A DNA stretch of 64,000 nucleotides from Marasmius tenuissimus (Eukaryota > Basidiomycota > Agaricomycetes > Agaricales > Marasmiaceae), in the NCBI GenBank assembly GCA_029532415.1, contig JAQOTA010000069.1:2170001-2234000 (forward strand). Reading direction: 5' to 3'. Shown one piece after another: positions 22,578 through 33,218 of this stretch (position 1 is the first letter of the stretch; each line of letters starts with the position of its first letter). The notes beneath the pieces are model-generated. The model had not been told where the DNA came from. It saw only the letters and a list, made by a program, of their open reading frames with translations, and did no database searches. Made by a program: the position numbers and the translations under genes.

Positions 22578-25500
22578 GTGTCCACCTTTGCCGTGACGAA
22601 GACACCCTCACCAGCTTCAGTCTATGCTTCCTCCTCGTATGACTCAATTCACTCATGTACAATATCCTCCGTTCGCAAAATAGACACTCTCTCACCTCAC
22701 TTCCGCATACGAGTCACACTGAAAGGAAAGCATCGCCAGACTGAAACAATGGCCATGATCGATAGCGGGGCCACCGCATTATTTCTTGGAAAATCCTTTG
22801 TTGCAACCAATCACATCACCACCTTCCCTCTCCAACACCTGATTCGAGTTCACAACATCGATGGAACGCTAAACCAGGCTGGAAGCATCACACACTACGC
22901 TCGTCTAGGTCTGGTAGTGGAGGACACTGAGACGTGGACGGACTTCTTGGTTACGGATCTAGGAGGAGAGCACGTTATATTAGGACTACCCTGGCTTCGG
23001 AAGACCAATCCTCAGATCAACTGGAAAGGGGGACAACTTTCAGTCCCAAAATGAGGAGTGGAGATAGAAGAAGTGGAGGACGAAGAGAAATGGGCAGGAA
23101 CAGGTAATCCACCACTCAGCAACGCTATTCTTGAATCTATCGACGACCCCTTCGAAACCATCCATGCATCCATTATTGAAACACCCCCGGTGGAGCCTGA
23201 AGATGCAACGCCACTTTATCATATCATGGCCAACCGGGCCGCACGCAGATCTTTAGTCAAAAAAGGAATCTTGGAGGACTGTCATGACGAGGTATGGGTT
23301 GCAGCAGGGTACACGTACTCTCAACAGATTGCCGAAGAAACCAACAAGGAAAAGCCAAAACAGTCATTCGAGGAGATGGTACCAGAATCATATTGGGAAT
23401 ACGCTAAAGTCTTTTCTGAGCAGGAATCCGAACGACTTCCAGCTCACAAGCCATGGGATCACGCTATCAAACTCACACCAGGATCACCACAGACCATGAA
23501 AACGAAGGTCTACCCTATGTCACTCAACGAACAACAAGAACTGGACAAGTTCCTGGAAGAGAATCAACGGAAAGGCTACATCTGACCCTTGAAATCACCT
23601 CTTGCGTCACCTGTTTTCTTTGTGAAGAAGAAGGATGGGAAACTCAGATTCATGCAGGACTATCGGAAACTTAACGAGTACACCATCAAGAACCGTTACC
23701 CACTCCCCCTGGTCACAGATATCATCAATCGACTCCAAGGTGCGAAGTATTTCACAAAGTTTGATGTACGATGGGGATACAACAACGTACGGATTAAGGA
23801 AGGAGATGAATGGAAGGCCGCCTTCACAACGAATAGGGGACTTTTCGAACCAAGAGTGATGTTCTTCGGACTCACTAACTCGCCTGCTACGTTCCAATCC
23901 CTCATGAACTCTATATTTGCCGATCTCATCGCCCTAGGAAAGGTTGCCGTGTACCTGGACGACATTCTCATCTTCACCAGCACGCGAGAGGAGCATCAGA
24001 TCCTAGTCAAAGAGGTCTTGTCACGACTCCAGAAACACGACCTCTACCTGCGACCAGAGAAATGCCAATTTGAACAACAGGAAATCGAGTACCTGGGACT
24101 CCTGATCAGTGAAGGCCAAGTACGCATGGATCCAGCTAAAGTCAAAGCTGTACGAGAATGGGCAACTCCTCGAAATCTGTGTGATGTCCGGGGCTTTTTG
24201 GGATTCGCCAACTTCTACCGACGATTCATTAAGGATTTTGCGAAAACGGCACGACCACTGAACGACCTCACACGGAAACATGTCTCCTTCGACTGGGGAA
24301 CCCAACAACAAGCAGCCTTTGACGAACTTCGAACAGCCTTCACCACTGCTCCAATCCTAACTCTTTGGGACCCAGACCGGCCAACACGCATTGAAGTCGA
24401 CGCCTCTGGATTTGCTACAGGAGGAGTACTATCCCAGAAATTGGAGGACGGCTTATGGCATCCAGTTGCATTCCGATCAGCATCCATGCAGCCAGCGGAG
24501 AGAAATTATGAGATATGGGACTGGGAAATGTTGGCCATCATCGACGCCCTGAAGGACTGGCAATACTTCCTGGAAGGACAACCTCAGCCATTTGAGATCC
24601 TAACCGACCATTCGAATTTGGAGTTCTGGAAGAACGCTCAAAACCTAAGTCGCCGACAGGCTCGCTGGGCACTCTATCTGTCCCGTTTCCACTTCCAACT
24701 TGGTCATCGCCCTGGCAAAACCAACACACTAGCCGACCCCCTCTCTCGCATGACAGCACATCAGGTCTCAGATAATGAGGACAATCGCCAACAAGTGGTT
24801 CTCGGACCAGAAGTCTTTGTACAAATTGCAGCCACAGCATTGGTCAACCCACTCGAAAATCGGATCAGGGAAGCCTCTGTTAGAGAAGCAGAAGTATTGG
24901 AAGGACTCCGGCAGTTGAAGAAGAATGGACCGTCGCGATTGGTAAACGGACTAGCTGAGTGGGAGGAGGACAACGGACTGGTATACCACAGAGGGCGAGT
25001 ATATGTACCCCCAGATGAGGAGCTGCGGAGGGAGGTAGTGCGACAGTGTCATGACGACCCAACCGCAGGACATCCTGGGCTCCACGGCACGCTTGACCTG
25101 GTAGACACTCACTTCTGGTGGCCAACCATGCACTCGTTTGTGGAGAAATACGTGGAAGGATGTGATTCCTGCGCACGCAAAAAGCTACACCGACACCCGC
25201 GCGCTGTTACACAACCCCTCGAAGTACCGAATGGCCCATGGGAAGAAGTTGGAGTCGATCTGATCACTCAGCTGCCAGACTCTCACGGCTACGATGCCAT
25301 CCTGGTCTGCACTGATCTCTTCACGAAACAGGTCCACACCATCCCCTGCACCACTACCATCACCGCAGAAGGGATAGCAGACCTCTACTACCGAGAAATA
25401 TTCCGACTACATGGACTTTTCGTATCCGATCGAGGGCCTCAGTTTAACGCCAAACTCACCAGAGCGCTACTAAAACGACTAGGAATCAAGGGTAGCTTCA

Positions 25501-26087
25501 CCTCAGGGTACCACCCCCAGGCCAATGGACAGACAGAAAGAGCGAACCAGGAGGTGGAGAAGTACTTGAGGTTGTATACGAACTACCGACAAGACGATTG
25601 GTCTGAACATCTTCCACTCGCAGAATTTGTACTCAACTCCCGCACGCACTCGGCTCACCATTTATCCCCCTTCGAACTCCTATATGGGTACCTGCCCCTT
25701 TTCAATATCCCAGTGGGACGACGATCCGGGATTCCAGAAGTTGAAAACCGCATCAACATTCTGCGGGAAGTACGCCGGGATGCGGGGGCAGCTCTACACT
25801 TGACGAAACGACACCAGAAGGAGGGATACAAGCGAGGAAAGAAGAAGGCACACCAGTTCAAGGTTGGGGACTTTGTTTGGCTGGACGGATCGGACTTCAA
25901 CCTGAAACTGTCGAGTGAGAAGCTGGGCGATCAGAGCCTGGGCCCCTTCGAGATAGTACAGGAAGTGGGAGGTTTGGACTATCGGTTGGATTTGCCAGAA
26001 GAGCTGGGGCGACACCACGCCATCTTCCATGTCGACAAACTCTACCCCTACAAAGGCAACCTGATTAACGGTCTACTACCTGAACCC
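22578..26087 (+). pseudogene. Gypsy-2 pol: protease, RT, RNase H, integrase (two in-frame stops)
   Basis: The protease motif is MIDSGATALF (about 22755). A TGA at 23052 and a TGA at 23583 interrupt the frame. The second is in KGYI(stop)PLKSPLASP, where gypsy-1 has RIRPSKSPMASP, so arginine CGA became TGA. RT has the intact YLDDILIF (about 23950-23975). RNase H shows IEVDASGFATG and TDHSNLEF. Integrase has HDDPTAGHPG ... CDSCARKK, VGVDLITQLP, VSDRGPQFNA and ANGQTERANQE, then a GPF motif (LGPFEIVQ). The frame reaches CCC 26085-26087, the copia-2 TSD. The chromodomain is at 32464. Confidence 0.9.
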
Positions 26088-26397
26088 TGATGAGCCGGCA
26101 TGACGCCTAGCGCAGAGGACTACAACATAGCTATACTACTACTTACCAGAGAGGAGTTTAGAGAGTTAGAGGCGAGACGTAGAAGCTCAAGCACACTGTA
26201 GATTCATGTAGAGAACTACGAGCTTATATACATGTAGAGACTATAGTGAATACCATATAAGGACGACAATGAAATTGTACATATGATCATAAGTAGAAAT
26301 GATAAATGGAACAATAGTCCCGCATAATATAATGGCGGGAAGTATGAACCGGGACTTCGGATATACCGGGATCTAATTATAGTCCACAGATTCAACA
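26088..26397 (-). repeat. Copia-2 3' LTR
   Basis: 310 bp. Differs from the partner LTR at five positions (near 26220, 26296-26297, 26378 and 26389), about 98.4% identity. Confidence 0.93.
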
Positions 26398-26439
26398 CAC
26401 CCCCTCGCTAAGTGCAGCTGAAAAGCGCATCTGAGCGAA

Positions 26440-29400
26440 TCAAGTGGACGAATAGAATTCAAGTCCAAGGTGATCTCTGAACCGTAAGAACTTCTCATGT
26501 CCGAGATTCTTCGTAAACATGTCTGCGGGATTATAGACTCCTTCAATGAAGAACAACTCGACTTTGCCATCTTCAACACACGATCGAATATAATGATATC
26601 GAATATCGATGTGCTTGGTTCGGCGTTCTTGAACCGGATTAGATGCAATGAAGATCGAGCCCTGATTGTCTCCGCAGATTGGAATAGGACCTAAGTCGAT
26701 TCCAAGTTCAGAGAGTAGCGATCTTATCCAGGAAGCTTGACGACTGCAATCCGACAGTGCCATATACTCAGCCTCAGTGGAAGAAAGAGCTACAGTCTTC
26801 TGGGCGTGTGATTGCCACGAGAAGATGCCGCCTGCTAACTTGAAGAAGTAGCCAGTAATCGAACGGCGTTTGATAGGATCGGCAGCCCAATCCGAATCTG
26901 TGAACGCAAGAAGACCTCCATCAGAGTCACCATCGTAGACGAGTGAATAATCTGATGTGCCAGCTAAATAGCGGCAGATATACAGAGCTTTATCGAGGTG
27001 TTCCTTCGTTGGATTAGAAGAGAACTGGGAAAGCTTCGTAACTGCATAGGCAATATCAGGACGTGTGCCCAGCATAATGTACAGAAGCGACCCAATCACA
27101 GACTGGAATTTGGAACGAATGGCAGGATTGACTGGACCATCGTTGGGAGTTGGCACATAGCCAGCAGGTAAGGGCGTAGGAGCACCTTTTGCATTCTGCA
27201 TCCCAAAACGTTCAAGGACTTTCTTCAGATAATCCTTCTGATCAATCATGATCTTATTGCCTTCGCGACGAATGCTCATGCGGAGAAACTCGCTAGCATC
27301 GCCCATATCACGACATTCCCATCGAGCCATGAACTCAGCTTTCTTCTTGTCAACAAAAGCTTTGTTAGGACCCATGAAGAGTGCATCGTCAACGTATATG
27401 ATCGCATACACAACTTCACCACTCTTCGGATCTTTGCAGATGAAGAGTCCAGCATCAGAAGTTAGGCGTTTGAAACCTAGTACTTCCATGGACGAGCTGA
27501 GGGTTCGCCACCACTCAAGGGCAGCTTGCTTCAGTCCATATAATGCACGACGCAGGCGTAGTACCTTACGTTCTTGGCCCTTGACTTTGAAGCCTTCAGG
27601 TTGTTCCATGTAAATCTCCTCAACAAGATCGCCATAAAGGAAGGCGTTCTTAACATCAACAGAGGTGATGTACCAGTTCTTGAGAGCTGCGAGAGCAAGC
27701 ATCATACGAACAGTCTCATAACGAACAACTGGTGAGAAGATCTCATCAAAGTCGACACCTTCAACCTGAGAGAAACCTTTGGCAACAAGCCTCGCTTTCT
27801 TGCGACCATTCGACTTGACGTCGAAGACCCATCTATTTCTGATGGCTTTGCGACCTTTAGGCAAGTCACAGAGTTCGAAGACCTTGCGCTTACGAAGTGC
27901 CTCAAGTTCTTCGTGGCAAGCAGTCTTCCATTCCTTCTGTTGCTCAACAGGCAACTTTAGAATATCGCGGAGTGTCCACTCTCTGATGTTAGAGAAATCA
28001 GGAGTATCGGACGTTGGAAGCGAATCGTGAACTGGAACGGCATTGTTCAACAGGTAAATCACGAATCCTACTCCCCCTTCTTGGGTCAGTCTTTCGACTA
28101 CGCTTTCTTCCTCATGCGACTCAGTGCTTCCACTGGGTTCTGGAGCAGGCGGAGGCGGAAGTGGACCAGGAATCCCCTTTTTACCACCTTTGCCTTTCCT
28201 AGATCGCGAAGAGCTAGGACGATCAACTGGATGTGTAGGTTCTTTATCTCCAGTGACGTTTCTCCAAGTATTCTTATTCTCTAAGTCGCGAATAATATCT
28301 GAGGGTCTATTTGGGTTCCGCTGTTCACCAAATATGTTACCAGGTTGCGTTGTACCCTTCCGCTGCCTCGAAGACCGGCGTGGACCATCCGCTGCTGGTG
28401 CAGGCGGAGGAACGGCGGGTTCGCCTGGAGGCGTCGGAGGACCAGATTGAGGGAGTGGCACATCCCCTGGCGCAGGGCCACCTGCAGGTTCATCAACCTG
28501 AGGTTCTGATCTCTTAGAAGGTTCGGAGCGACGTCTGAGATCTGGGAACGGAGTATCGTCCCAGTCATCATCAGAGTCTTCATCTTCCGAAGGAATGTTG
28601 GGATTTTCACCCAAAGTAAATGGTTCACTACCGACAGGTGTGAAGCCACGAGTTTTGGCATCAGGACACTTATTGTACAGCGTCTCATCGAACAGTGCAG
28701 TGCTACCTTTGAATACGGAATTATTACTTCGCATGAATAGGAAGCCTTTCATCCCATCTTGGTAGCCAATGAAAGTCATTAACTCACTACGAGGAGCGAG
28801 CTTATTCTTCCTACGATCTTCAGGAATGAAGACATAGGCTGCACAACCCAATACTCGGAGATGTGAAACATCAGGTGCTTCGCCGTAAAGCATTTCGAAC
28901 GGAGTTCGCCAGCTCAAACGTTGCACAGGAGTGCGGTTGTAGAGGTGGACGGCGTGCACATGGCAGAATTCCCACCAGGACTGAGGCATACAAGCTTCAA
29001 AGCGAAGAGCTTCAGCCTTCTCATGAATAGTCCTGTTAAATCGTTCAGCACGACCGTTCTGTTGTGGTGTATACGGTATGCTTTGATCCCTCTGGATCCC
29101 ATACTCTTTCAGTACTGCATCGAACTTATCTCCTTTGTATTCTCCCCCTTCATCGGACATCCAGGTCTTGACGACAGCATTGAATTGCGTCTTGACCATA
29201 GTAAGGAAGTCCCTCAAAGCGGGTACTGCCTCGTCTTTCGTCTTGAGCTTGGAGGTCCAAACGTAGGACGTGCAGTCATCGAGAAAAGAGATGTAGTACT
29301 TGTACCGGTGATACGATTCAGCCGGGTACGACTTCAAATCCGAATGTATGCGTTCAAACGGTTTAGAAGCTCTTGTTGTAGAGTTGGGGAACGATTTCTC

Positions 29401-31848
29401 ATGCATCTTGCCTTCAGCACAACCACGACACAGAGGTGTCTTCTTAGTAGGCATCTTAAGGTCAAGTGGGAAACCTTGCGTATGTTTCCGAGCTTTATTC
29501 AGGGCTTTATCCGACGGATGCCCAAAGCGTCTGTGCTCAATATCGTAGTCGACGTTATAAACGACCGACTTGGCCATTAAAACCTCAGCAGATGCTTTCC
29601 GCGAGTGTACCCAATAAATGGTTTGACCAGGCATATGAGGGTAGGAAACAAGCGACTGTCGTCGCTGTGATGAATAGAAGGCTAATTTCTTTGCGTTTCC
29701 ACGAATTGATAGACCATCTTGAAGGAACTCTCCCATTGATAGTAGATGTATGTCCAATTGAGGTATGTAATAGACAGGATAAAGTCGCGAAACGCGCTCA
29801 GTAAGTTTCCCGTCATGTCCTTCAACGTTATGCTTAATGAAGACTGTGCCTTTACCCTTGATCTGTATAGGGTTGCCCTTATTCGCAGTATTTACGATAG
29901 GACCATCAAGCGATTCATATTCAGCGAAGTCATTCATATCGTTCGTGAAATGAGAGGAGGCACCAGAATCAAGGAGCCAACCCTGTGCGTTGTTCACACT
30001 TTTCTTTCCCTTACATTGAGTACACCCACAAAGTGGGTGAACGATAGCATTGCAATAATATACAAGTGATTCCAGATCACTACGACTACCGCGCGAACTA
30101 CTGATACCAACTAGTTGTGAGCATCGCTGTAGGGTTGCATCAGTTTGGGAAAGCAGGTCAAGATAAGGAACTTGCCTGTCATCGTGGAACGATCCAAGAG
30201 AGACGTCATCCGGGACGTCCTCAACCCCTGCAGCTTCGGCAATATCGTTGTCAACATCATTACCGAATAGAGAGGTCATGTCTTCCATACCGTCGTCAGA
30301 TCCCCAGTCCATCTCTACATCTTCATCAGGATCAGCGCTACGAGAGCGTTTAGAAGAAGTAGAAGAAGGAGATCCGGCTCCCTCATATCCCTCATCATCC
30401 TCCAAAAGACGCTTGGACGAGGACGCACGTGGTTGTTCAATGCGGTCCTGGAGCGAACGATTGGTGGCGGACGTGACGATCTGTTCGAAGGGTTTGAGAT
30501 ACCGCGCCGTCTTGGGGGCACCAAGTCTGTCAGCAAGGGAACGTGCTCCACGGACATCATCAAATACTGACTGAGATGGCTTGAAGCCAGTGAAGGACTG
30601 CATGGCAGCCGGGTTCTTCTTGACAGCTGGCTGAGGGACAGTGCTGTCACAGGACTTGTCCCAGTGACCGGTGAAGTGAGCTGGGGGCGGTGATCCCATA
30701 GCGCGAACAGGAGGGGCGCTGGCGATCTCAGCACGCAAGGAGTTGTTGACCGCGTTCAACGCGATACGTTCCCTGCGGTCGGTGATCGAGGAGTAAGGAC
30801 GGATAGGAGCGGGGGAAGCTACGACAGATGCATAGGATGCCAGATGGGAGTGACCATGCGACCGATTGTTACCACCGTTGTTACCGCCGGCGTTGCCGGG
30901 ACCCTGATGCTGGTTGATACCACCGCGGGTACCACGCTGCTGCTGCTTCTTCTTCTTACCGTTGTTCTGGTTCGAAGAGGGGCGTTGCTGCTGCTGCTGT
31001 GGTTGACGCTGTTGGCCACGCTGCTGCTGTCCACGCTGCTGACGTTGCTGCGGCGGACGCTGCTGCTGACCAAAGGATGGCTCGCGGTTGCCAGCACGCT
31101 TGACCGCAGAGAGGCGGTTGGCAAGCTGAGGGTTCTGGCGCTCGTATTCGATCATGATGGCTTCATGAACGTCGGCGACGGTGAGGGCGCTGGAGCTCTC
31201 AGGATCCCTATCAAAGTCATGAAGGGACTTGGAAGAAGCGGCGTCCCATTCAGGAGGAATAGCTGCGATGAGAAGGAGGGCTTTGATCAACTCGGGGAGT
31301 TCAACCCCGACCTCGGCAAGACGTTCAATATAGTGTTTGAACTTGGCGATGCCAGCCTGGGGATGACTGGTGGTAAGCCGGAAGGATACCAACTTGACGA
31401 AGTCACCATAAATGGCAGACAGAGTTGGTTCGCCATAGGTGGTGACGATTGTGGACCAGGCTTTGGCAGCATCCATGTCCTTGAGAGGTTCAAAGACTTC
31501 CTTCGTAGAGGTCAACTGAATAATACCCATCAGCTGGAGGTCTTTCTCCTCCCATGCTTCCAGCGCAGTATTGTACGCCGTGATCTGAGCATCGGTGGGA
31601 GGGTGACGATCAGGTTCGTCGTCACTGTCAGTTCCAGCTGCAGGTGGAGCAGTTCCACCAGGGGGAGTAGTAACCGTAATGGTCGGAACAATGGGTTCCC
31701 CCAGCGGGTATGTAGGCTTCTTAGCCGCACCAGTGAGGTGACGATAGAGGCCTTGAGCCTTGGTAACAGCTTCCATTTCGCCGTTGTAGGTCTGGCGGAA
31801 ACCAGTGCCGTCGAAGCGACCGGAGAAGAATTTCTTAACGTCGAACAT
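26440..31848 (-). CDS. Copia-2 gag-pol polyprotein, 1802 aa, intact
   Basis: The ATG is at 31846-31848. Gag (residues 1 to about 400) ends in a Gln/Arg/Asn-rich basic stretch rather than a zinc knuckle. Protease motif WLLDSGASSHF is at about residue 624. The pre-integrase motif is HRRFGHPS with CRGCAEGKMH. Integrase catalytic residues lie in HSDLKS (about 834), SDEGGEY (about 896) and NGRAERF (about 931), the DD35E spacing. RT carries LVAKGFSQVEG, VDVKNAFLYG and YVDDALFMG (about 1484). RNase H has DSDWAADPIK (about 1649) and SSTEAEYMAL. No stop or shift interrupts it, so it could still supply active proteins. The + strand frames that overlap it are shadows. Confidence 0.96.
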   Translation of the reverse strand: MFDVKKFFSGRFDGTGFRQTYNGEMEAVTKAQGLYRHLTGAAKKPTYPLGEPIVPTITVTTPPGGTAPPAAGTDSDDEPDRHPPTDAQITAYNTALEAWEEKDLQLMGIIQLTSTKEVFEPLKDMDAAKAWSTIVTTYGEPTLSAIYGDFVKLVSFRLTTSHPQAGIAKFKHYIERLAEVGVELPELIKALLLIAAIPPEWDAASSKSLHDFDRDPESSSALTVADVHEAIMIEYERQNPQLANRLSAVKRAGNREPSFGQQQRPPQQRQQRGQQQRGQQRQPQQQQQRPSSNQNNGKKKKQQQRGTRGGINQHQGPGNAGGNNGGNNRSHGHSHLASYASVVASPAPIRPYSSITDRRERIALNAVNNSLRAEIASAPPVRAMGSPPPAHFTGHWDKSCDSTVPQPAVKKNPAAMQSFTGFKPSQSVFDDVRGARSLADRLGAPKTARYLKPFEQIVTSATNRSLQDRIEQPRASSSKRLLEDDEGYEGAGSPSSTSSKRSRSADPDEDVEMDWGSDDGMEDMTSLFGNDVDNDIAEAAGVEDVPDDVSLGSFHDDRQVPYLDLLSQTDATLQRCSQLVGISSSRGSRSDLESLVYYCNAIVHPLCGCTQCKGKKSVNNAQGWLLDSGASSHFTNDMNDFAEYESLDGPIVNTANKGNPIQIKGKGTVFIKHNVEGHDGKLTERVSRLYPVYYIPQLDIHLLSMGEFLQDGLSIRGNAKKLAFYSSQRRQSLVSYPHMPGQTIYWVHSRKASAEVLMAKSVVYNVDYDIEHRRFGHPSDKALNKARKHTQGFPLDLKMPTKKTPLCRGCAEGKMHEKSFPNSTTRASKPFERIHSDLKSYPAESYHRYKYYISFLDDCTSYVWTSKLKTKDEAVPALRDFLTMVKTQFNAVVKTWMSDEGGEYKGDKFDAVLKEYGIQRDQSIPYTPQQNGRAERFNRTIHEKAEALRFEACMPQSWWEFCHVHAVHLYNRTPVQRLSWRTPFEMLYGEAPDVSHLRVLGCAAYVFIPEDRRKNKLAPRSELMTFIGYQDGMKGFLFMRSNNSVFKGSTALFDETLYNKCPDAKTRGFTPVGSEPFTLGENPNIPSEDEDSDDDWDDTPFPDLRRRSEPSKRSEPQVDEPAGGPAPGDVPLPQSGPPTPPGEPAVPPPAPAADGPRRSSRQRKGTTQPGNIFGEQRNPNRPSDIIRDLENKNTWRNVTGDKEPTHPVDRPSSSRSRKGKGGKKGIPGPLPPPPAPEPSGSTESHEEESVVERLTQEGGVGFVIYLLNNAVPVHDSLPTSDTPDFSNIREWTLRDILKLPVEQQKEWKTACHEELEALRKRKVFELCDLPKGRKAIRNRWVFDVKSNGRKKARLVAKGFSQVEGVDFDEIFSPVVRYETVRMMLALAALKNWYITSVDVKNAFLYGDLVEEIYMEQPEGFKVKGQERKVLRLRRALYGLKQAALEWWRTLSSSMEVLGFKRLTSDAGLFICKDPKSGEVVYAIIYVDDALFMGPNKAFVDKKKAEFMARWECRDMGDASEFLRMSIRREGNKIMIDQKDYLKKVLERFGMQNAKGAPTPLPAGYVPTPNDGPVNPAIRSKFQSVIGSLLYIMLGTRPDIAYAVTKLSQFSSNPTKEHLDKALYICRYLAGTSDYSLVYDGDSDGGLLAFTDSDWAADPIKRRSITGYFFKLAGGIFSWQSHAQKTVALSSTEAEYMALSDCSRQASWIRSLLSELGIDLGPIPICGDNQGSIFIASNPVQERRTKHIDIRYHYIRSCVEDGKVELFFIEGVYNPADMFTKNLGHEKFLRFRDHLGLEFYSST

Positions 31849-32135
31849 AGTAGTAAGATGTTTAGAGGTTTGGTGTTGGATCTAGAAAAGACAGCATCAG
31901 CATGCGTCTAATCAACACAGGGAGCAGCCATCAAGGCGCTATGCTCAACGAGGAGCATTGGATCCTTGAGATCCGATGTCGTCAAAGGACGTACATCAAT
32001 GCCATAGATCGAGCACTCAATTAAGAGGTCGATGGCAACATGCAGGTCTAGCCTAGCTAGCCGATGACAGCAGCCTAGGGGCGCTCGTCGCTGACAGCAG
32101 CCATTAAGGCGCTCGTCATTGTAGTCGGGCTAACC

Positions 32136-32148
32136 GGGGCCCATAACC
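32136..32148 (-). other. Copia-2 primer-binding site (initiator Met tRNA half)
   Basis: On the minus strand GGTTATGGGCCCC directly follows the 5' LTR end, the same 13 bases as in copia-1. It matches the anticodon arm of initiator tRNA-Met. Confidence 0.8.
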
Positions 32149-32458
32149 TGATGAGCCGGCATGACGCCTAGCGCAGAGGACTACAACATAGCTATACTAC
32201 TACTTACCAGAGAGGAGTTTAGAGAGTTAGAGGCGAGACGTAGAAGCTCAAGCACACTGTAGATTCATGTAGAGAACTACAAGCTTATATACATGTAGAG
32301 ACTATAGTGAATACCATATAAGGACGACAATGAAATTGTACATATGATCATAAGTAGACCTGATAAATGGAACAATAGTCCCGCATAATATAATGGCGGG
32401 AAGTATGAACCGGGACTTCGGATATACCGGGATCTAATAATAGTCCACGGATTCAACA
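32149..32458 (-). repeat. Copia-2 5' LTR
   Basis: 310 bp, the same ends as its partner. The gypsy-2 TSD-side sequence AACCC follows. Confidence 0.93.
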
Positions 32459-32463
32459 AACCC

Positions 32464-32688
32464 CCGGGGCCAATCGAGATCGAGGGCGAGGATGAACCGG
32501 AGTATGAGGTGGACGAAATTCTTGACAGTCAGTACAGGTGGCACCAGTTGGAGTATAGAGTCAAGTGGAAGGGAGACCACCGAAGCACATGGGAACCAGC
32601 ACCGAACCTGAAGAACGCACCACAAAAGGTAAAAGAGTTCCACAAGAAACACCCGGCGGCAGCAGGACCAGCACCCCGAGACAACTAA
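32464..32688 (+). pseudogene. Gypsy-2 pol C-terminus: chromodomain cut off by copia-2
   Basis: The sequence reads YEVDEILDSQ, then LEYRVKWKG, STWEPAPNLKNA and a Lys/Pro-rich tail to TAA 32686-32688: a chromodomain. With copia-2 and one TSD copy removed it is in frame with the pol segment ending at 26087. The insertion therefore separated the chromodomain from integrase without other damage. Confidence 0.92.
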
Positions 32689-32729
32689 GGTGTAGTCATC
32701 GAGGACGATGAAGCGTAGAAGGGGGGTAA

Positions 32730-33213
32730 TGTCATGAAGACGCCACTTTTCCCTCCACCATTTGCTCACATGATTATCACATGTCCTTTTCTCACGGTCA
32801 CTTACTATACATCCTTATTTCTCACAATTCCCTTTCTTAACCCACCATCGCGTAGCCTTAACCCACATCGCGCAGCCATCCCATTATCTCATACCGACTC
32901 ATTCCTTATTCATCCTTGACTCATACTTACTCATACACGACTCATAGGTAGCCACTCCGACTCCAGCTCTGACTGTAGGATAGGTATATAAGCTAGCTAG
33001 TCTTCACCTGGTCCCTCATCTTGACCTCTTGTCGTTGGGACCAGGTGAGTAGTACAGTCTCCTTCGCTTTCCTTCTCTACAATAGATCTAACTTGTCGTT
33101 GGGACCAGTTCTGCCTTATCTCTGCCTGAGTCGAGCCCGCTGCTCCTCTCCTAGCTTGCTACCACCGTTCTCTGCCTTCGCCGTCTCCGATAGACGCTCA
33201 GCACTTCGTGACA
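32730..33213 (+). repeat. Gypsy-2 3' LTR
   Basis: 484 bp, identical to the 5' LTR when compared base by base. Confidence 0.95.
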
Positions 33214-33218
33214 GAAAC

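Larger units (their letters stand above)
26088..32458 (-). mobile_element. Copia-2, intact Ty1/copia retrotransposon inside gypsy-2
   Basis: LTRs are 26088-26397 (3' in its direction) and 32149-32458 (5'), 310 bp each, running TGTTGA...TCATCA in element direction. The TSD is AACCC (26083-26087, 32459-32463). A purine-rich tract follows the left LTR (26398-26410, AGCGAGGGGGTG in element direction). The initiator-tRNA primer site adjoins the right LTR. One ORF encodes all proteins. Five LTR differences were counted by eye. It is the only element in the window with no coding damage seen. Confidence 0.95.
20313..33213 (+). mobile_element. Gypsy-2, chromodomain Ty3 element carrying copia-2
   Basis: LTRs 20313-20796 and 32730-33213 (484 bp each, TGTCATGAAG...TTCGTGACA) are identical when read base by base. 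The TSD is GAAAC (20308-20312, 33214-33218). It has gag with zinc knuckles, protease, RT, RNase H, integrase and, beyond the copia-2 insertion, a chromodomain. The purine tract GAAGGGGGGTAA (32718-32729) precedes the 3' LTR. Gag and pol are in different frames and three in-frame TGA stops are present. Without copia-2 and one TSD copy the element would be about 6.5 kb. Confidence 0.95.

Noticed and set aside
30844..31911. A 355-codon + strand frame
   Set aside because: It is the antisense shadow of the copia-2 gag region, whose Gln-rich repeats keep the other strand open.
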